Source: Alphaproteobacteria bacterium (lineage in GTDB: Bacteria; Pseudomonadota; Alphaproteobacteria; UBA2136; UBA6156). Taken from it: a stretch of 11,287 nt of DNA. The notes under the pieces are model-generated. The model worked only from the letters and a program-made list of their open reading frames with translations, was not told the origin of the DNA and searched no databases. The stretch lies in NCBI GenBank assembly GCA_020249005.1, contig JADCGN010000045.1, positions 1-11,287 on the forward strand, given 5' to 3'. The position numbers were made by a program, and so were the translations under genes. Below are positions 1 to 6,528 of the stretch, in pieces; positions within the stretch are counted from its first letter, which is position 1, and each line of letters opens with the position of its first letter.

Positions 1-534
1 CATGTAGGCCCCGGCTTCTTCCGGGGTACGGATCTCGGGCTCGCTGACAATCTCCATCAGCGGCACGCCGGCGCGATTCAAATCCACGTGGCTGACATTC
101 GCGCCAAGGTCGTGCACGCTCTTGCCCGCATCCTCTTCCAGGTGCATGCGGGTGATGTTGATCACGCGCTTGCCCGCGCCGGGCACGTCAATTTCGATTT
201 TGCCGTGCTGCACGATCGGTTGGTCGTACTGGCTGATTTGATACCCTTTCGGCAAGTCGGGGTAGTAATAGTTCTTGCGCGCGAACACGCTACGTTCGGC
301 CACCGTGGCGTCAATCGCGAGCCCGAGCTTAATCCCGGCTTCCACCGCGCCGGTGTTCAACACCGGCAGCATGCCGGGCATGCCCAAGTCAATCGCGTTG
401 GCCTGGGTGTTGGGCTCGGCGCCAAACGCCGTGGCGCTGCCGCTAAACAGCTTGCTCTGGGTGGTGACCTGGGCGTGAACTTCCAGGCCAATCACATACT
501 CATAGCCATGGGGCAGGGGGGTGGTCGTGGTCAT
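1..534 (-). CDS. gatB: Aspartyl/glutamyl-tRNA amidotransferase subunit B, N-terminal part (cut by window edge)
   Basis: GatB is the kinase and tRNA-binding subunit of GatCAB, which phosphorylates Glu (or Asp) on misacylated tRNA-Gln (or tRNA-Asn) and receives ammonia from GatA; it acts in the cytoplasm. My translation of the minus strand gives 178 residues from the ATG at 534 to the window edge, with no stop. Visible family motifs are GLEVHAQ (16-22), SKLFSG (27-32), the run KNYYYPDLPKGYQISQYD (87-104) and RMHLEEDAGKSVHD (129-142), all in the catalytic cradle. Full-length GatB is about 475-490 residues, so roughly 60% lies outside. The start is 8 bases past the stop of the small membrane protein gene, so it is probably the last gene of the gatCA operon seen here. 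Identification is very secure. Confidence 0.97.
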   Translation of the reverse strand, partial: MTTTTPLPHGYEYVIGLEVHAQVTTQSKLFSGSATAFGAEPNTQANAIDLGMPGMLPVLNTGAVEAGIKLGLAIDATVAERSVFARKNYYYPDLPKGYQISQYDQPIVQHGKIEIDVPGAGKRVINITRMHLEEDAGKSVHDLGANVSHVDLNRAGVPLMEIVSEPEIRTPEEAGAYM

Positions 535-542
535 GCCGTCGC

Positions 543-911
543 TTACTCCTTACGGGCCTTAAACAGGCGCCAATGAAACCCGAACACCGTCAGCCCCAGC
601 ACCAGGTAAATCAGGCTGTGGGCCATCTCACGCCGGGTGTTGAAGGCTTGGTCGGCCACCTGTTGGGCTTGGTCGCGGGCAATCTCCTCGGCCGGGCGTG
701 GTACGTCACGCCGGGCAGTATCATCCCAGCGGGTTTCACTCACCATGGGGCGGGGCGGGATGGCCAAATCGAGCGCCCCAGTCAGCAAGCCGCCAGCGCT
801 GAACACGCCCACCGCCAGGCTAAAGCTGCACACCAACGCCAGGTACAGCTGGAAGATGAGGGCGGCCCAGCTGTTGGGGGTTGGGGTGGCTTTTGGTGTG
901 GGCTTGGGCAT
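543..911 (-). CDS. Small two-helix membrane protein (DUF5671-like)
   Basis: This is a 122-residue protein if the ATG at 911 is used; a GTG at 920 would add three residues. Neither start has a strong ribosome binding site, and the ATG gives the usual lysine-bearing N-terminus. A Pro/Thr/Lys-rich head (1-13) is followed by a hydrophobic segment at about 15-38, a polar, charged middle containing an EEIARDQAQQVADQAF stretch (75-90), and a second hydrophobic segment at about 97-114 ending in FHWRLFKARKE. The two helices and the terminal HWRL motif remind me of DUF5671-type membrane proteins; this is recollection of a pattern, not a search result. Function is unknown. It lies 15 bases after the flavoprotein gene and 8 bases before gatB, so it is probably co-transcribed with the amidotransferase genes. 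Confidence 0.75.
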   Translation of the reverse strand: MPKPTPKATPTPNSWAALIFQLYLALVCSFSLAVGVFSAGGLLTGALDLAIPPRPMVSETRWDDTARRDVPRPAEEIARDQAQQVADQAFNTRREMAHSLIYLVLGLTVFGFHWRLFKARKE

Positions 912-926
912 GATCGTCACTTTCAG

Positions 927-1547
927 CTACATCCCGAACGGAAATTTTTCGTGGTGGCTGAGGCCGCTGGCCCGCACCGCATTCAGCCCGGTGGCGTAAC
1001 CCGCCAGCAGCTGCAGGCACCAACGCGCGCGCTCTTGCATGTAGGCATCGTTGCTTTGGAATTCGGGTTTCACCTCAGCCTTCAGAATTTCCCCAGCATG
1101 GCGGAAAATCAGGTGCTCGGGCAGATAGGCAATCTTGCAGTTCTTGTAGCTGCTGGCGCGCAGTTCGCTGACCGGGTAGGCGCCGTTGGTGCCGCTGCTG
1201 GTGATCGCGCAAATCAGCGCGGGCTTGTGGCCGCACTCTTTGCCGCCGACCAAGAGGAAGAAGTTCTTCAGCGTGGCGGGCACCATGCCGGCGTATTCGG
1301 GCGCGAGAATGATGAAGGCCTCGGCCTGTTGCAGTTCGGCGCTGATCGGGCCCCATTTTTCTTTCCACATCGGCGCGGTCTCGCCCATCCCCCACATGCC
1401 CTCATCCCACAGCGGCAGGTTGGCTTCGGCCAGATTCAGCGTGTAGCTGCTGTGGCCGCTTTTTTGCAGCTCGGCGGCGAACCAAGCGGCAATGTGGTGA
1501 GTCTCACCACCAGGACGGTGGCTACCAGAGATGATGGCGACGTGCAT
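927..1547 (-). CDS. NADPH-dependent FMN reductase family flavoprotein
   Basis: A 206-residue flavodoxin-like protein. The start at 1547 is chosen over the longer reading to 1661 because it begins directly with the beta-1 strand MHVAIISGSHRPGG, it has AAGGAG eight bases upstream, and the longer form would run into gatA. SGSHRPGG (7-14) is the FMN phosphate loop; LAPEYAGMVPATLKNFF (81-97) is the second family motif (typically PEYNxxxPxxLKN, here with Ala for Asn); SSGTNGAYP (117-125) follows the fourth strand. Such enzymes use NAD(P)H to reduce FMN, quinones, azo dyes or chromate, usually as cytoplasmic dimers; the substrate here cannot be read from sequence. It starts 19 bases after the gatA stop and lies within the gat operon, with no evident functional link to tRNA amidation. 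Confidence 0.88.
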   Translation of the reverse strand: MHVAIISGSHRPGGETHHIAAWFAAELQKSGHSSYTLNLAEANLPLWDEGMWGMGETAPMWKEKWGPISAELQQAEAFIILAPEYAGMVPATLKNFFLLVGGKECGHKPALICAITSSGTNGAYPVSELRASSYKNCKIAYLPEHLIFRHAGEILKAEVKPEFQSNDAYMQERARWCLQLLAGYATGLNAVRASGLSHHEKFPFGM

Positions 1548-1566
1548 GAGGCGCTCCTTCGTTTTG

Positions 1567-3039
1567 TTAGTAAATTTTAAAAGGTGTCGTAAACGTCCCG
1601 CGCAGCTGTTCCCACGCCTGGGCCAGTTGCAGCAAGCGGCCTTCTTGCCAACGGGGGCCAATCATTTGCAGGCCGATTGGCAAGGTTACGTCACCCTCGT
1701 GTGCCGTGCCGCAGGGCACGGAAAGCCCCGGCAGCCCAGCCATACTGGCGGGAATCGTGAAGGCATCTTCCAGGTACAGGCTGACGGGGTCATTCGCCTT
1801 GGCACCGATCTTAAACGGCAGGCTGGGCGCGGTGGGGCAGAACAGCACATCCACTTGCTTAAACACGGCGTCAAACTCATTGGCAATCAGCGTGCGCACC
1901 TGCATCGCCTTGGTGTAGTAGGCGTCGTAGTAGCCGGAAGAGAGCGCGTAGTTGCCCACCATGATGCGGCGCTTCACCTCATCGCCAAACCCGGCGGTGC
2001 GGCTGTTGATGTAGGTCTCGATCAAGCCGTTGCCTTCCACCCGCAGGCCGTAACGCATGCCGTCGTAGCGCGCCAGGTTGCTGGCCGCTTCGGCAGGCGC
2101 CACGATGTAGTATGCGGCCACGGCGTAGGGCGTGCTGGGCAGGGAAACGTCCACCAACTCGGCGCCTTCGGCTGCAAAGCGTTTGGCCGCGGCCATCACG
2201 GCGTCTTTAATCACGGGGTTCAGCGCGTCGATGAAATATTCCTTTGGCAAGCCAATTTTGAGGCCTTTCAGGTTGGCCTGACCCAGCTCACCCACCCAGT
2301 TCGGTACCGCGAGCGGCGCGCTGGTCGAATCATTGGGGTCATGCCCGGCAATCGTTTGTAGCAGCAGCGCGGCGTCTGCGGTGGTGCGTGCAAATACTCC
2401 GGCTTGGTCCAAACTGCTGGCAAAGGCCACCATACCGAAGCGCGAGCAACGGCCGTAAGTGGGCTTGATCCCCACCGTCCCGGTAAAGCTGGCGGGTTGG
2501 CGGATGCTGCCACCGGTGTCGGACCCTGTCGCACCAAAGCAGGCGTAGGCCGCCACCGCCGCCGCGCTGCCGCTGGAACTCCCGCCCGGCACGCGCGACG
2601 CATCCCACGGGTTGCGGGTGGGCCCGAAGGCGCTGTTTTCTCCACTCCCGCCCATGGCGAACTCATCCATGTTCAGCTTGCCCACATTCACCGCGCCCGC
2701 GGCCCACAGCTTGGCGGTGACGGTGCTTTCATAGGCGGGCACAAACGGCGCCAACATCTTGCTGGCGGCAGTGGTTTTAATCCCAGCCGTACAGAACAGG
2801 TCTTTAATCCCCAGCGGCAGCCCGGCCAGTGTCCCAGCATTCCCAGCCGCATAGGCGGCATCGGCGGCCGCGGCCTGCTCCAGCGCCTTGGCTTCGGTGA
2901 TTTCCAGAAAAAGGTTTAATACTTGAACCTGTTTGGCTCGTTCAAGTACCGCTTTCGTTAGTTCAGTGGCCGAAATTTCCTTACTCCGGAGTTTGCTCAA
3001 GGCTTGGGTTGCAGAAAGGGTAACAATAGCGCGAGACAT
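1567..3039 (-). CDS. gatA: Aspartyl/glutamyl-tRNA amidotransferase subunit A
   Basis: GatA is the glutaminase subunit of GatCAB: it hydrolyses glutamine and passes ammonia to GatB for amidation of Glu-tRNA-Gln or Asp-tRNA-Asn. At 490 residues it has the normal length. The amidase-signature catalytic triad is complete: Lys79 (in GIKDLFC), cis-Ser154 (in PGGSSSGSAA) and nucleophile Ser178 (in SDTGGSIRQPA), at the same numbers as in the well-studied staphylococcal protein. FGDEVKRRIMVGNYALSSGYYDAYY and the LPIGLQMIG element near the C-terminus are also typical. It starts 3 bases after the gatC stop and is the second gene of the operon. Base composition changes sharply near codon 46: the 5' end matches the low-GC gatC, whereas the rest matches the GC-rich surroundings. 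Confidence 0.98.
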   Translation of the reverse strand: MSRAIVTLSATQALSKLRSKEISATELTKAVLERAKQVQVLNLFLEITEAKALEQAAAADAAYAAGNAGTLAGLPLGIKDLFCTAGIKTTAASKMLAPFVPAYESTVTAKLWAAGAVNVGKLNMDEFAMGGSGENSAFGPTRNPWDASRVPGGSSSGSAAAVAAYACFGATGSDTGGSIRQPASFTGTVGIKPTYGRCSRFGMVAFASSLDQAGVFARTTADAALLLQTIAGHDPNDSTSAPLAVPNWVGELGQANLKGLKIGLPKEYFIDALNPVIKDAVMAAAKRFAAEGAELVDVSLPSTPYAVAAYYIVAPAEAASNLARYDGMRYGLRVEGNGLIETYINSRTAGFGDEVKRRIMVGNYALSSGYYDAYYTKAMQVRTLIANEFDAVFKQVDVLFCPTAPSLPFKIGAKANDPVSLYLEDAFTIPASMAGLPGLSVPCGTAHEGDVTLPIGLQMIGPRWQEGRLLQLAQAWEQLRGTFTTPFKIY

Positions 3040-3042
3040 TTT

Positions 3043-3336
3043 CTACTCCACAACCTTAGGAACTACATAAAACCCATGCTCGGCTTTTACAGCAGATTTT
3101 TGTAGGGCTTCGCGATTATTAGAAGAGGTTACTTTATCCTCACGTTCTGGTGTAGACGGTAGGTTAGCAGTGCTAGTAAGGGGGGGGACACCTTCGGTAT
3201 TTAGCTCTTTGAGTTGGCTAATAAGCCATAAAATATTGTCAAACTGGGTGCGAAAGCCATCTAATGTTGAGCCCTCAAAACGCAGCCGGGAAAGAGTGGC
3301 CAGTTTTTGCAGTTCGGCATCGGATATCTCGGCCAT
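3043..3336 (-). CDS. gatC: Aspartyl/glutamyl-tRNA amidotransferase subunit C
   Basis: GatC is the small belt-like subunit that wraps the GatA-GatB interface and stabilises the complex. The 97-residue product has the family length and pattern: an N-terminal helix (ISDAELQKLATLSRLRF), a second helix with FRTQFDNILWLISQLKELNTEGVPPL, and the C-terminal FYVVPKVVE tail that inserts between GatA and GatB. The ATG at 3336 is preceded by GAGGGG at about ten bases. It is the first gene of the operon and lies back-to-back with ruvX across about 57 bases. By hand count its GC content is about 40-53% per 60 bases, against about 57-75% in nearby genes. A run of eight G (eight C in the coding strand) lies at 3180-3187. 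Confidence 0.96.
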   Translation of the reverse strand: MAEISDAELQKLATLSRLRFEGSTLDGFRTQFDNILWLISQLKELNTEGVPPLTSTANLPSTPEREDKVTSSNNREALQKSAVKAEHGFYVVPKVVE

Positions 3337-3393
3337 CGGTCAGTTTTCCCCTCTCACCCTTGACGATTGAACCGGCGCAGCCTAAGCCAAGAC

Positions 3394-3864
3394 ATGGATT
3401 TTTACAAGCCGCATCAGCCACCCATCCCGCCCAGCGGGCGGGTCTTGGGGCTGGATGTTGGCGCTAAACGCGTGGGCGTGGCACTCAGCGACAGTGCCCA
3501 GACCACGGCACTGCCCAAAACCCCGTTGCCGCGGCGTTGGCAGGAGCTGAAGGCGGGGATTGTGGCCTTGGCTCCCGCCGGCGTGGTGCTGGGTGAACCG
3601 CGCCACATGAGTGGCGCCGCGGGCAAGGAAGTGCAGAGCGTCGCCGACCTGGCCGCACTGATTGCCAAGGAACTCAACCTGCCTGTGGCGCTGATGGACG
3701 AGCGCCTGACCAGCCACGCCGCCGAAGCCGCGTTTTTTGAACAGCGCCTGGCAGGCAGCCGCCAAACCCGCGCCAGCAAGGCCGAAAGTGTTGGCCAGGT
3801 GGATAGCGCCGCGGCCGCGTTGTTGCTGCAAACCTGGTTAGAGGCGCGGAGGAACGGCCGATGA
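3394..3864 (+). CDS. ruvX: Putative pre-16S rRNA nuclease / Holliday junction resolvase-like RuvX (YqgF family)
   Basis: A RuvC-like RNase H-fold protein of 156 residues from the ATG at 3394; a TTG at 3367 would add nine residues, and neither start has a clear Shine-Dalgarno. Family motifs are in order: VLGLDVGAKRVGVALSD (17-33, catalytic Asp21), VVLGEPRHMSG (64-74, usually GLPxxMxG), LMDERLTS (100-107, acidic Glu103) and VDSAAAALLLQTWLE (136-150, Asp137). These supply the metal-binding acidic residues. In E. coli the homologue matures the 5' end of 16S rRNA; a role at recombination junctions has also been proposed. It overlaps the photolyase gene by ATGA at 3861-3864, implying coupled translation. 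A short proline-rich N-terminal extension precedes the first strand. Confidence 0.94.
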   Translation: MDFYKPHQPPIPPSGRVLGLDVGAKRVGVALSDSAQTTALPKTPLPRRWQELKAGIVALAPAGVVLGEPRHMSGAAGKEVQSVADLAALIAKELNLPVALMDERLTSHAAEAAFFEQRLAGSRQTRASKAESVGQVDSAAAALLLQTWLEARRNGR

Positions 3865-5294
3865 GCACACCCACGCCAACGTTGTGGTGGGTACGCCATG
3901 ACCTGCGCACCGATGACAATCCTGCGCTAACCTGGGCCGCGGCACGCGGGCCGGTGGTGCCGGTGGTGGTGGTGCGCGACTTAACCCTGCGCCCGCTGGG
4001 CGGTGCCAGCCAATGGTGGCTGCACCACAGCCTGGCCGCCTTCCAGCAACAAGTCCCTTTGCACCTCACTACGGGCTTGGCGGCGGATGAGCTGCCGCGC
4101 CTGGCCAAGGCCGCGGGCGCCACTGCCGTGGTGTGGGCCCGCGGCTATGCGCCCGATGAAATCCGCCAGAGCAAGGCGGTGAAAGAGGCCTTGGAACGGG
4201 CCGGGATTGCTGCCCACAGCGTTCCGGGGAATTGTTTGCGCGAGCCCTGGGACATCACCAACAACGAAGGGGCGCCGATGAAGGTGTTCACGCCGTTTTG
4301 GAAGCGCGTGCTGGCCCATGGTTGGGAAGCGCCACAGCCTGCGCCCACCGTGCAATGGCAAACGCTGTCGGGCGGCAAAGACCTGGCGCATTTTCGGCTG
4401 CTGCCCACCAAGCCCAATTGGGCCAACGGCTGGGAAAAATTTTGGCAACCGGGCGAAGCCGGGACGCAGGCCCGTGCCGAAGAATTTCTCACGGTTGGCC
4501 TCAAGGGCTACGGCGAGCTGCGCAACCGGCCCGATCTGCCGCATGTTAGCCGCCTCTCGCCCGCCATTCACTTTGGCGAAATCTCGGTGCGGCGTTTGGC
4601 CCAGCTGGCCAACGCGCGCGCCGCCGCCAACCCAGGGCTGCGCGCCGATGCCGATAAATTTTTAAGTGAGCTGGGCTGGCGCGAGTTCGCCCACCATCTG
4701 CTGTACCATTACCCTACGCTGCCCACCCAAAACTGGAAAACGGGGTTCGACAACTACCCCTGGCGCGACCCGGCGACCGACCCGGTCGCCGCCGCCGATC
4801 TTACCGCCTGGCAACGCGGCCAAACCGGCTACCCGTTCGTGGATGCTGGGATGCGCGAACTGTGGCAAACGGGGTGGCTACACAACCGCGTGCGCATGGT
4901 GGTGGCGAGCTTCCTCATCAAACACTTACGCATCCATTGGCAGCACGGCGAGGCCTGGTTTTGGGAGACACTCTGCGACGCCGATGCCGCCAACAACGCC
5001 GCCAGCTGGCAATGGGTGGCGGGCAGCGGTGCCGATGCGGCCCCCTACTTCCGTATCTTCAACCCGATCGGCCAGGGCGAGAAGTTTGACCCCGAAGGCG
5101 CCTACACGCGCCAGTACTGCCCTGAATTGGCGGCGCTGCCCAACGAATTTTTACAGCAACCGTGGGCTGCTCCGGCCTTGGTGCTAAAAGCGGCCGACGT
5201 CACGCTCGGACAAACCTACCCGCACCCCATCGTGAACCACGAAGCCGCCCGTGCCGCCGCCTTGGCGGGGTATGAACGGGTGAAGGGGAGCTAA
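3861..5294 (+). CDS. phrB: Deoxyribodipyrimidine photolyase, class I CPD type
   Basis: A flavoprotein of 477 residues, the normal class I length, that uses blue/near-UV light and reduced FAD to split cyclobutane pyrimidine dimers. The N-terminal Rossmann domain opens with LWWVRHDLRTDDNPAL and includes the MKVFTPFWKR segment. The FAD-binding domain has LSPAIHFGEIS, FLSELGWREFAHHLLYHYP, GYPFVDAGMRELWQTGWLHNRVRM and DADAANNAASWQWVAGSG followed by DAAPYFRIFNP. By alignment from memory with the E. coli enzyme, the three electron-transfer tryptophans are kept (NYPW, IHW, SWQW), as is the flavin-proximal Asn in DADxANN. The antenna cofactor cannot be told. It is the second gene of a ruvX-phr unit, and its start overlaps the ruvX stop. 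It converges on ndk. A (6-4) photolyase or cryptochrome is less likely given the E. coli-like sequence. Confidence 0.96.
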   Translation: MSTPTPTLWWVRHDLRTDDNPALTWAAARGPVVPVVVVRDLTLRPLGGASQWWLHHSLAAFQQQVPLHLTTGLAADELPRLAKAAGATAVVWARGYAPDEIRQSKAVKEALERAGIAAHSVPGNCLREPWDITNNEGAPMKVFTPFWKRVLAHGWEAPQPAPTVQWQTLSGGKDLAHFRLLPTKPNWANGWEKFWQPGEAGTQARAEEFLTVGLKGYGELRNRPDLPHVSRLSPAIHFGEISVRRLAQLANARAAANPGLRADADKFLSELGWREFAHHLLYHYPTLPTQNWKTGFDNYPWRDPATDPVAAADLTAWQRGQTGYPFVDAGMRELWQTGWLHNRVRMVVASFLIKHLRIHWQHGEAWFWETLCDADAANNAASWQWVAGSGADAAPYFRIFNPIGQGEKFDPEGAYTRQYCPELAALPNEFLQQPWAAPALVLKAADVTLGQTYPHPIVNHEAARAAALAGYERVKGS

Positions 5295-5301
5295 AGAACG
5301 T

Positions 5302-5447
5302 CGTCATTGCGAGGAGAGAAAGAGTATCGCGCAGGACAATGAATATAATCGACGAAGCAATCGGGTGAAAGAAGCCAAGTCCAACCCGATTGCTTCGTCG
5401 GGATAAAAGAAAGCCCCTGTTCAGCAGGGGCTCTCCTCGCAATGACG
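5302..5447. repeat. Compound palindromic repeat element (nested inverted repeats)
   Basis: Two perfect 17-bp inverted repeats are nested. The outer arms are 5302-5318 and 5431-5447 (beginning CGTCATTGCGAGGAG); the inner arms are 5350-5366 and 5384-5400 (beginning CGACGAAGCAATCGGGT) around a 17-base loop. A third short hairpin sits at 5412-5432. The full 146-bp unit can fold almost entirely on either strand. It fills the space between convergent phr and ndk and contains no gene. The CGTCATTGCGAGGAG...GAAGCAATC wording resembles dispersed palindromic elements I recall from Rickettsiales-like and other endosymbiont genomes; only one copy is visible here, so its repetition in the genome is an inference. 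Confidence 0.75.
5412..5432. terminator. Possible bidirectional terminator hairpin between phr and ndk
   Basis: The stem AGCCCCTG (5412-5419) pairs with CAGGGGCT (5425-5432) around TTCAG. It is strong and GC-rich and lies 117 bases after the phr stop and 23 bases after the ndk stop. No proper U-run follows on either strand, so intrinsic termination is only suggested by its position between convergent genes and by the larger palindromes around it. Confidence 0.4.
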
Positions 5448-5454
5448 GTATCCT

Positions 5455-5883
5455 TTACGCCAATTCTGCAGCCGAGAAGAAAAACCCAATTTCCCGCTTG
5501 GCGCTTTCAGGGCTGTCGCTGCCGTGCACGGCGTTGGCGCTAAGGTCGGTGCAGGGCAGGGCAAAGTCGTGGCGGATGGTGCCCGGCTCGGCCTTGGTCG
5601 GGTTGGTGGCGCCCATCAGTTCGCGGTTCTTTAAAATCGCGCCTGCGCCTTCCAGCACCAGCGGGTAGCAGGGGCCGCTGGTCATAAAGCCCACCAGCTC
5701 GCCAAAGAACGGGCGCTCTTTGTGCTCGGCGTAGAATTCACCGGCAGTCTGCTCGTTTAAGTAAACCTTTTTCAGCGCCACCACGCGCAGGCCCGCGTCC
5801 TCAAAGCGCTTGAGGATTTGCCCCAACACGTTCTTTTTTACGGCATCGGGTTTGATGATGCTGAGGGTGCGCTCGGTGGTCAT
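5455..5883 (-). CDS. ndk: Nucleoside diphosphate kinase
   Basis: Ndk transfers the gamma-phosphate of ATP to other nucleoside diphosphates through a phosphohistidine, balancing NTP and dNTP pools in the cytoplasm. The 142-residue product is of normal length. It starts MTTERTLSIIKPDA with the conserved Lys11 and carries NAVHGSDS (117-124) with the phosphorylated His120. RELMGATNPTKAEPGTIRHDF (88-107) is the nucleotide-binding segment. The stretch between RHDF and NAVH (ALPCTDLSA) looks one or two residues longer than in the usual proteins and carries a Cys. AGGAG lies nine bases before the ATG. It follows the lipoprotein genes on the same strand after a 93-base gap that contains a good sigma70-type promoter. 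Confidence 0.98.
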   Translation of the reverse strand: MTTERTLSIIKPDAVKKNVLGQILKRFEDAGLRVVALKKVYLNEQTAGEFYAEHKERPFFGELVGFMTSGPCYPLVLEGAGAILKNRELMGATNPTKAEPGTIRHDFALPCTDLSANAVHGSDSPESAKREIGFFFSAAELA

Positions 5884-5929
5884 AAGGCTAATCTCCTGCT
5901 GGGGATGGGGTTATTCCGTCGTTGGCGCC

Positions 5930-5958
5930 GTTATGCCCAAAGCATGGGCACTCGTCAA
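5930..5958 (-). promoter_or_regulatory. Predicted sigma70-type promoter of ndk
   Basis: On the minus strand, TTGACG (5953-5958) and CATAAC (5930-5935) are separated by exactly 17 bases, a close match to the vegetative consensus, about 46 bases upstream of the ndk start. The spacer holds a small palindrome, GCCCA (5935-5939) against TGGGC (5945-5949). A 9-bp inverted repeat, GCGCCGTTA (5925-5933) with TAACGGCGC (5978-5986), brackets the whole promoter and overlaps the upstream gene's stop. These could be operators or a terminator stem of the upstream gene. Confidence 0.55.
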
Positions 5959-5976
5959 GCTGCCCAATCCAGAGAA

Positions 5977-6528
5977 TTAACGGCGCGGCAAATAACGGTA
6001 GCCGTAGCTCTGCCAGGGCCAAGGGGTGGGCGTAAACTCCCCGGCCGATCCTTGCCGCCACAGGCCCCGCGCGGTGGTGCGGCGGGTGCCAAGTTCCCAG
6101 CCTTGGGCGTGCAGCGTCATCAAGGTTTCCATCCCGTAGCCCAGCAGCACGCCGCCGCGGCGGTGTTGGGTGACCACCGGCAGGTAGTTGGGGCTGTCGG
6201 CCACCCAGCCGCAGCTTTCCACGCCAAGCGGGTAGAAGTTGACCAACAAATCTTCCTGCCCGGCCCGGGCCAACACCATGGTGCGGATCGGCTTACCCAA
6301 AAACTTGAGTTCCTTGGCGGGCGTTACCCCCGGTTGCAGCAGGTTCAGCCGCGCGCGCGTTTGGGTAATCCGTTCCACCGCGCTGGGTGGGCAGCCTTGG
6401 GCGGCACTTTGTTGCTTGAAGCGGTAACTGCCGGCAAACGGCCCAAGCAAGCTGCTGCAACCGGCCAGCAGCACCGCCACCCCCAGCAGTGCCGTGTGGG
6501 TGGCCACGGGTGTTGGTTTAGTAGCCAC
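5977..6528 (-). CDS. Outer-membrane-type lipoprotein with BamE-like features (second of a pair)
   Basis: From the GTG at 6528 the product has 183 residues, with a type II signal peptide: hydrophobic ALLGVAVLLAGC ends in a lipobox with Cys24. A GTG at 6507 would give a 176-residue form with the same lipobox; a longer reading to 6588 has no signal-peptide logic because hydrophobicity starts late. The mature part has a segment RLNLLQPGVTPAKELKFLGKP (60-80) that recalls the SmpA/OmlA (BamE) pattern of a Gly, a helix and LGxP, then two cysteines (46, 106) and a Trp/Tyr-rich end. The GTG overlaps the upstream lipoprotein gene by 11 bases, suggesting translational coupling. No known symbol is supported; a BAM or envelope role is inference. 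Confidence 0.8.
   Translation of the reverse strand: MATKPTPVATHTALLGVAVLLAGCSSLLGPFAGSYRFKQQSAAQGCPPSAVERITQTRARLNLLQPGVTPAKELKFLGKPIRTMVLARAGQEDLLVNFYPLGVESCGWVADSPNYLPVVTQHRRGGVLLGYGMETLMTLHAQGWELGTRRTTARGLWRQGSAGEFTPTPWPWQSYGYRYLPRR

Noticed and set aside
88..576. 162-codon plus-strand open frame
   Set aside because: It is antisense to gatB, whose protein motifs are unmistakable, and its product is an Arg/His/Gly-rich reading typical of a shadow frame.
573..1580. 335-codon plus-strand open frame
   Set aside because: It runs antisense to the membrane protein and the flavoprotein; the His/Gln/Gly-rich product shows no family motif.
5302..5447. Insertion sequence or CRISPR reading of the palindromic unit
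   Set aside because: There is no transposase frame, no flanking target duplication that I can see, and no regular repeat-spacer series; only nested inverted repeats are present.
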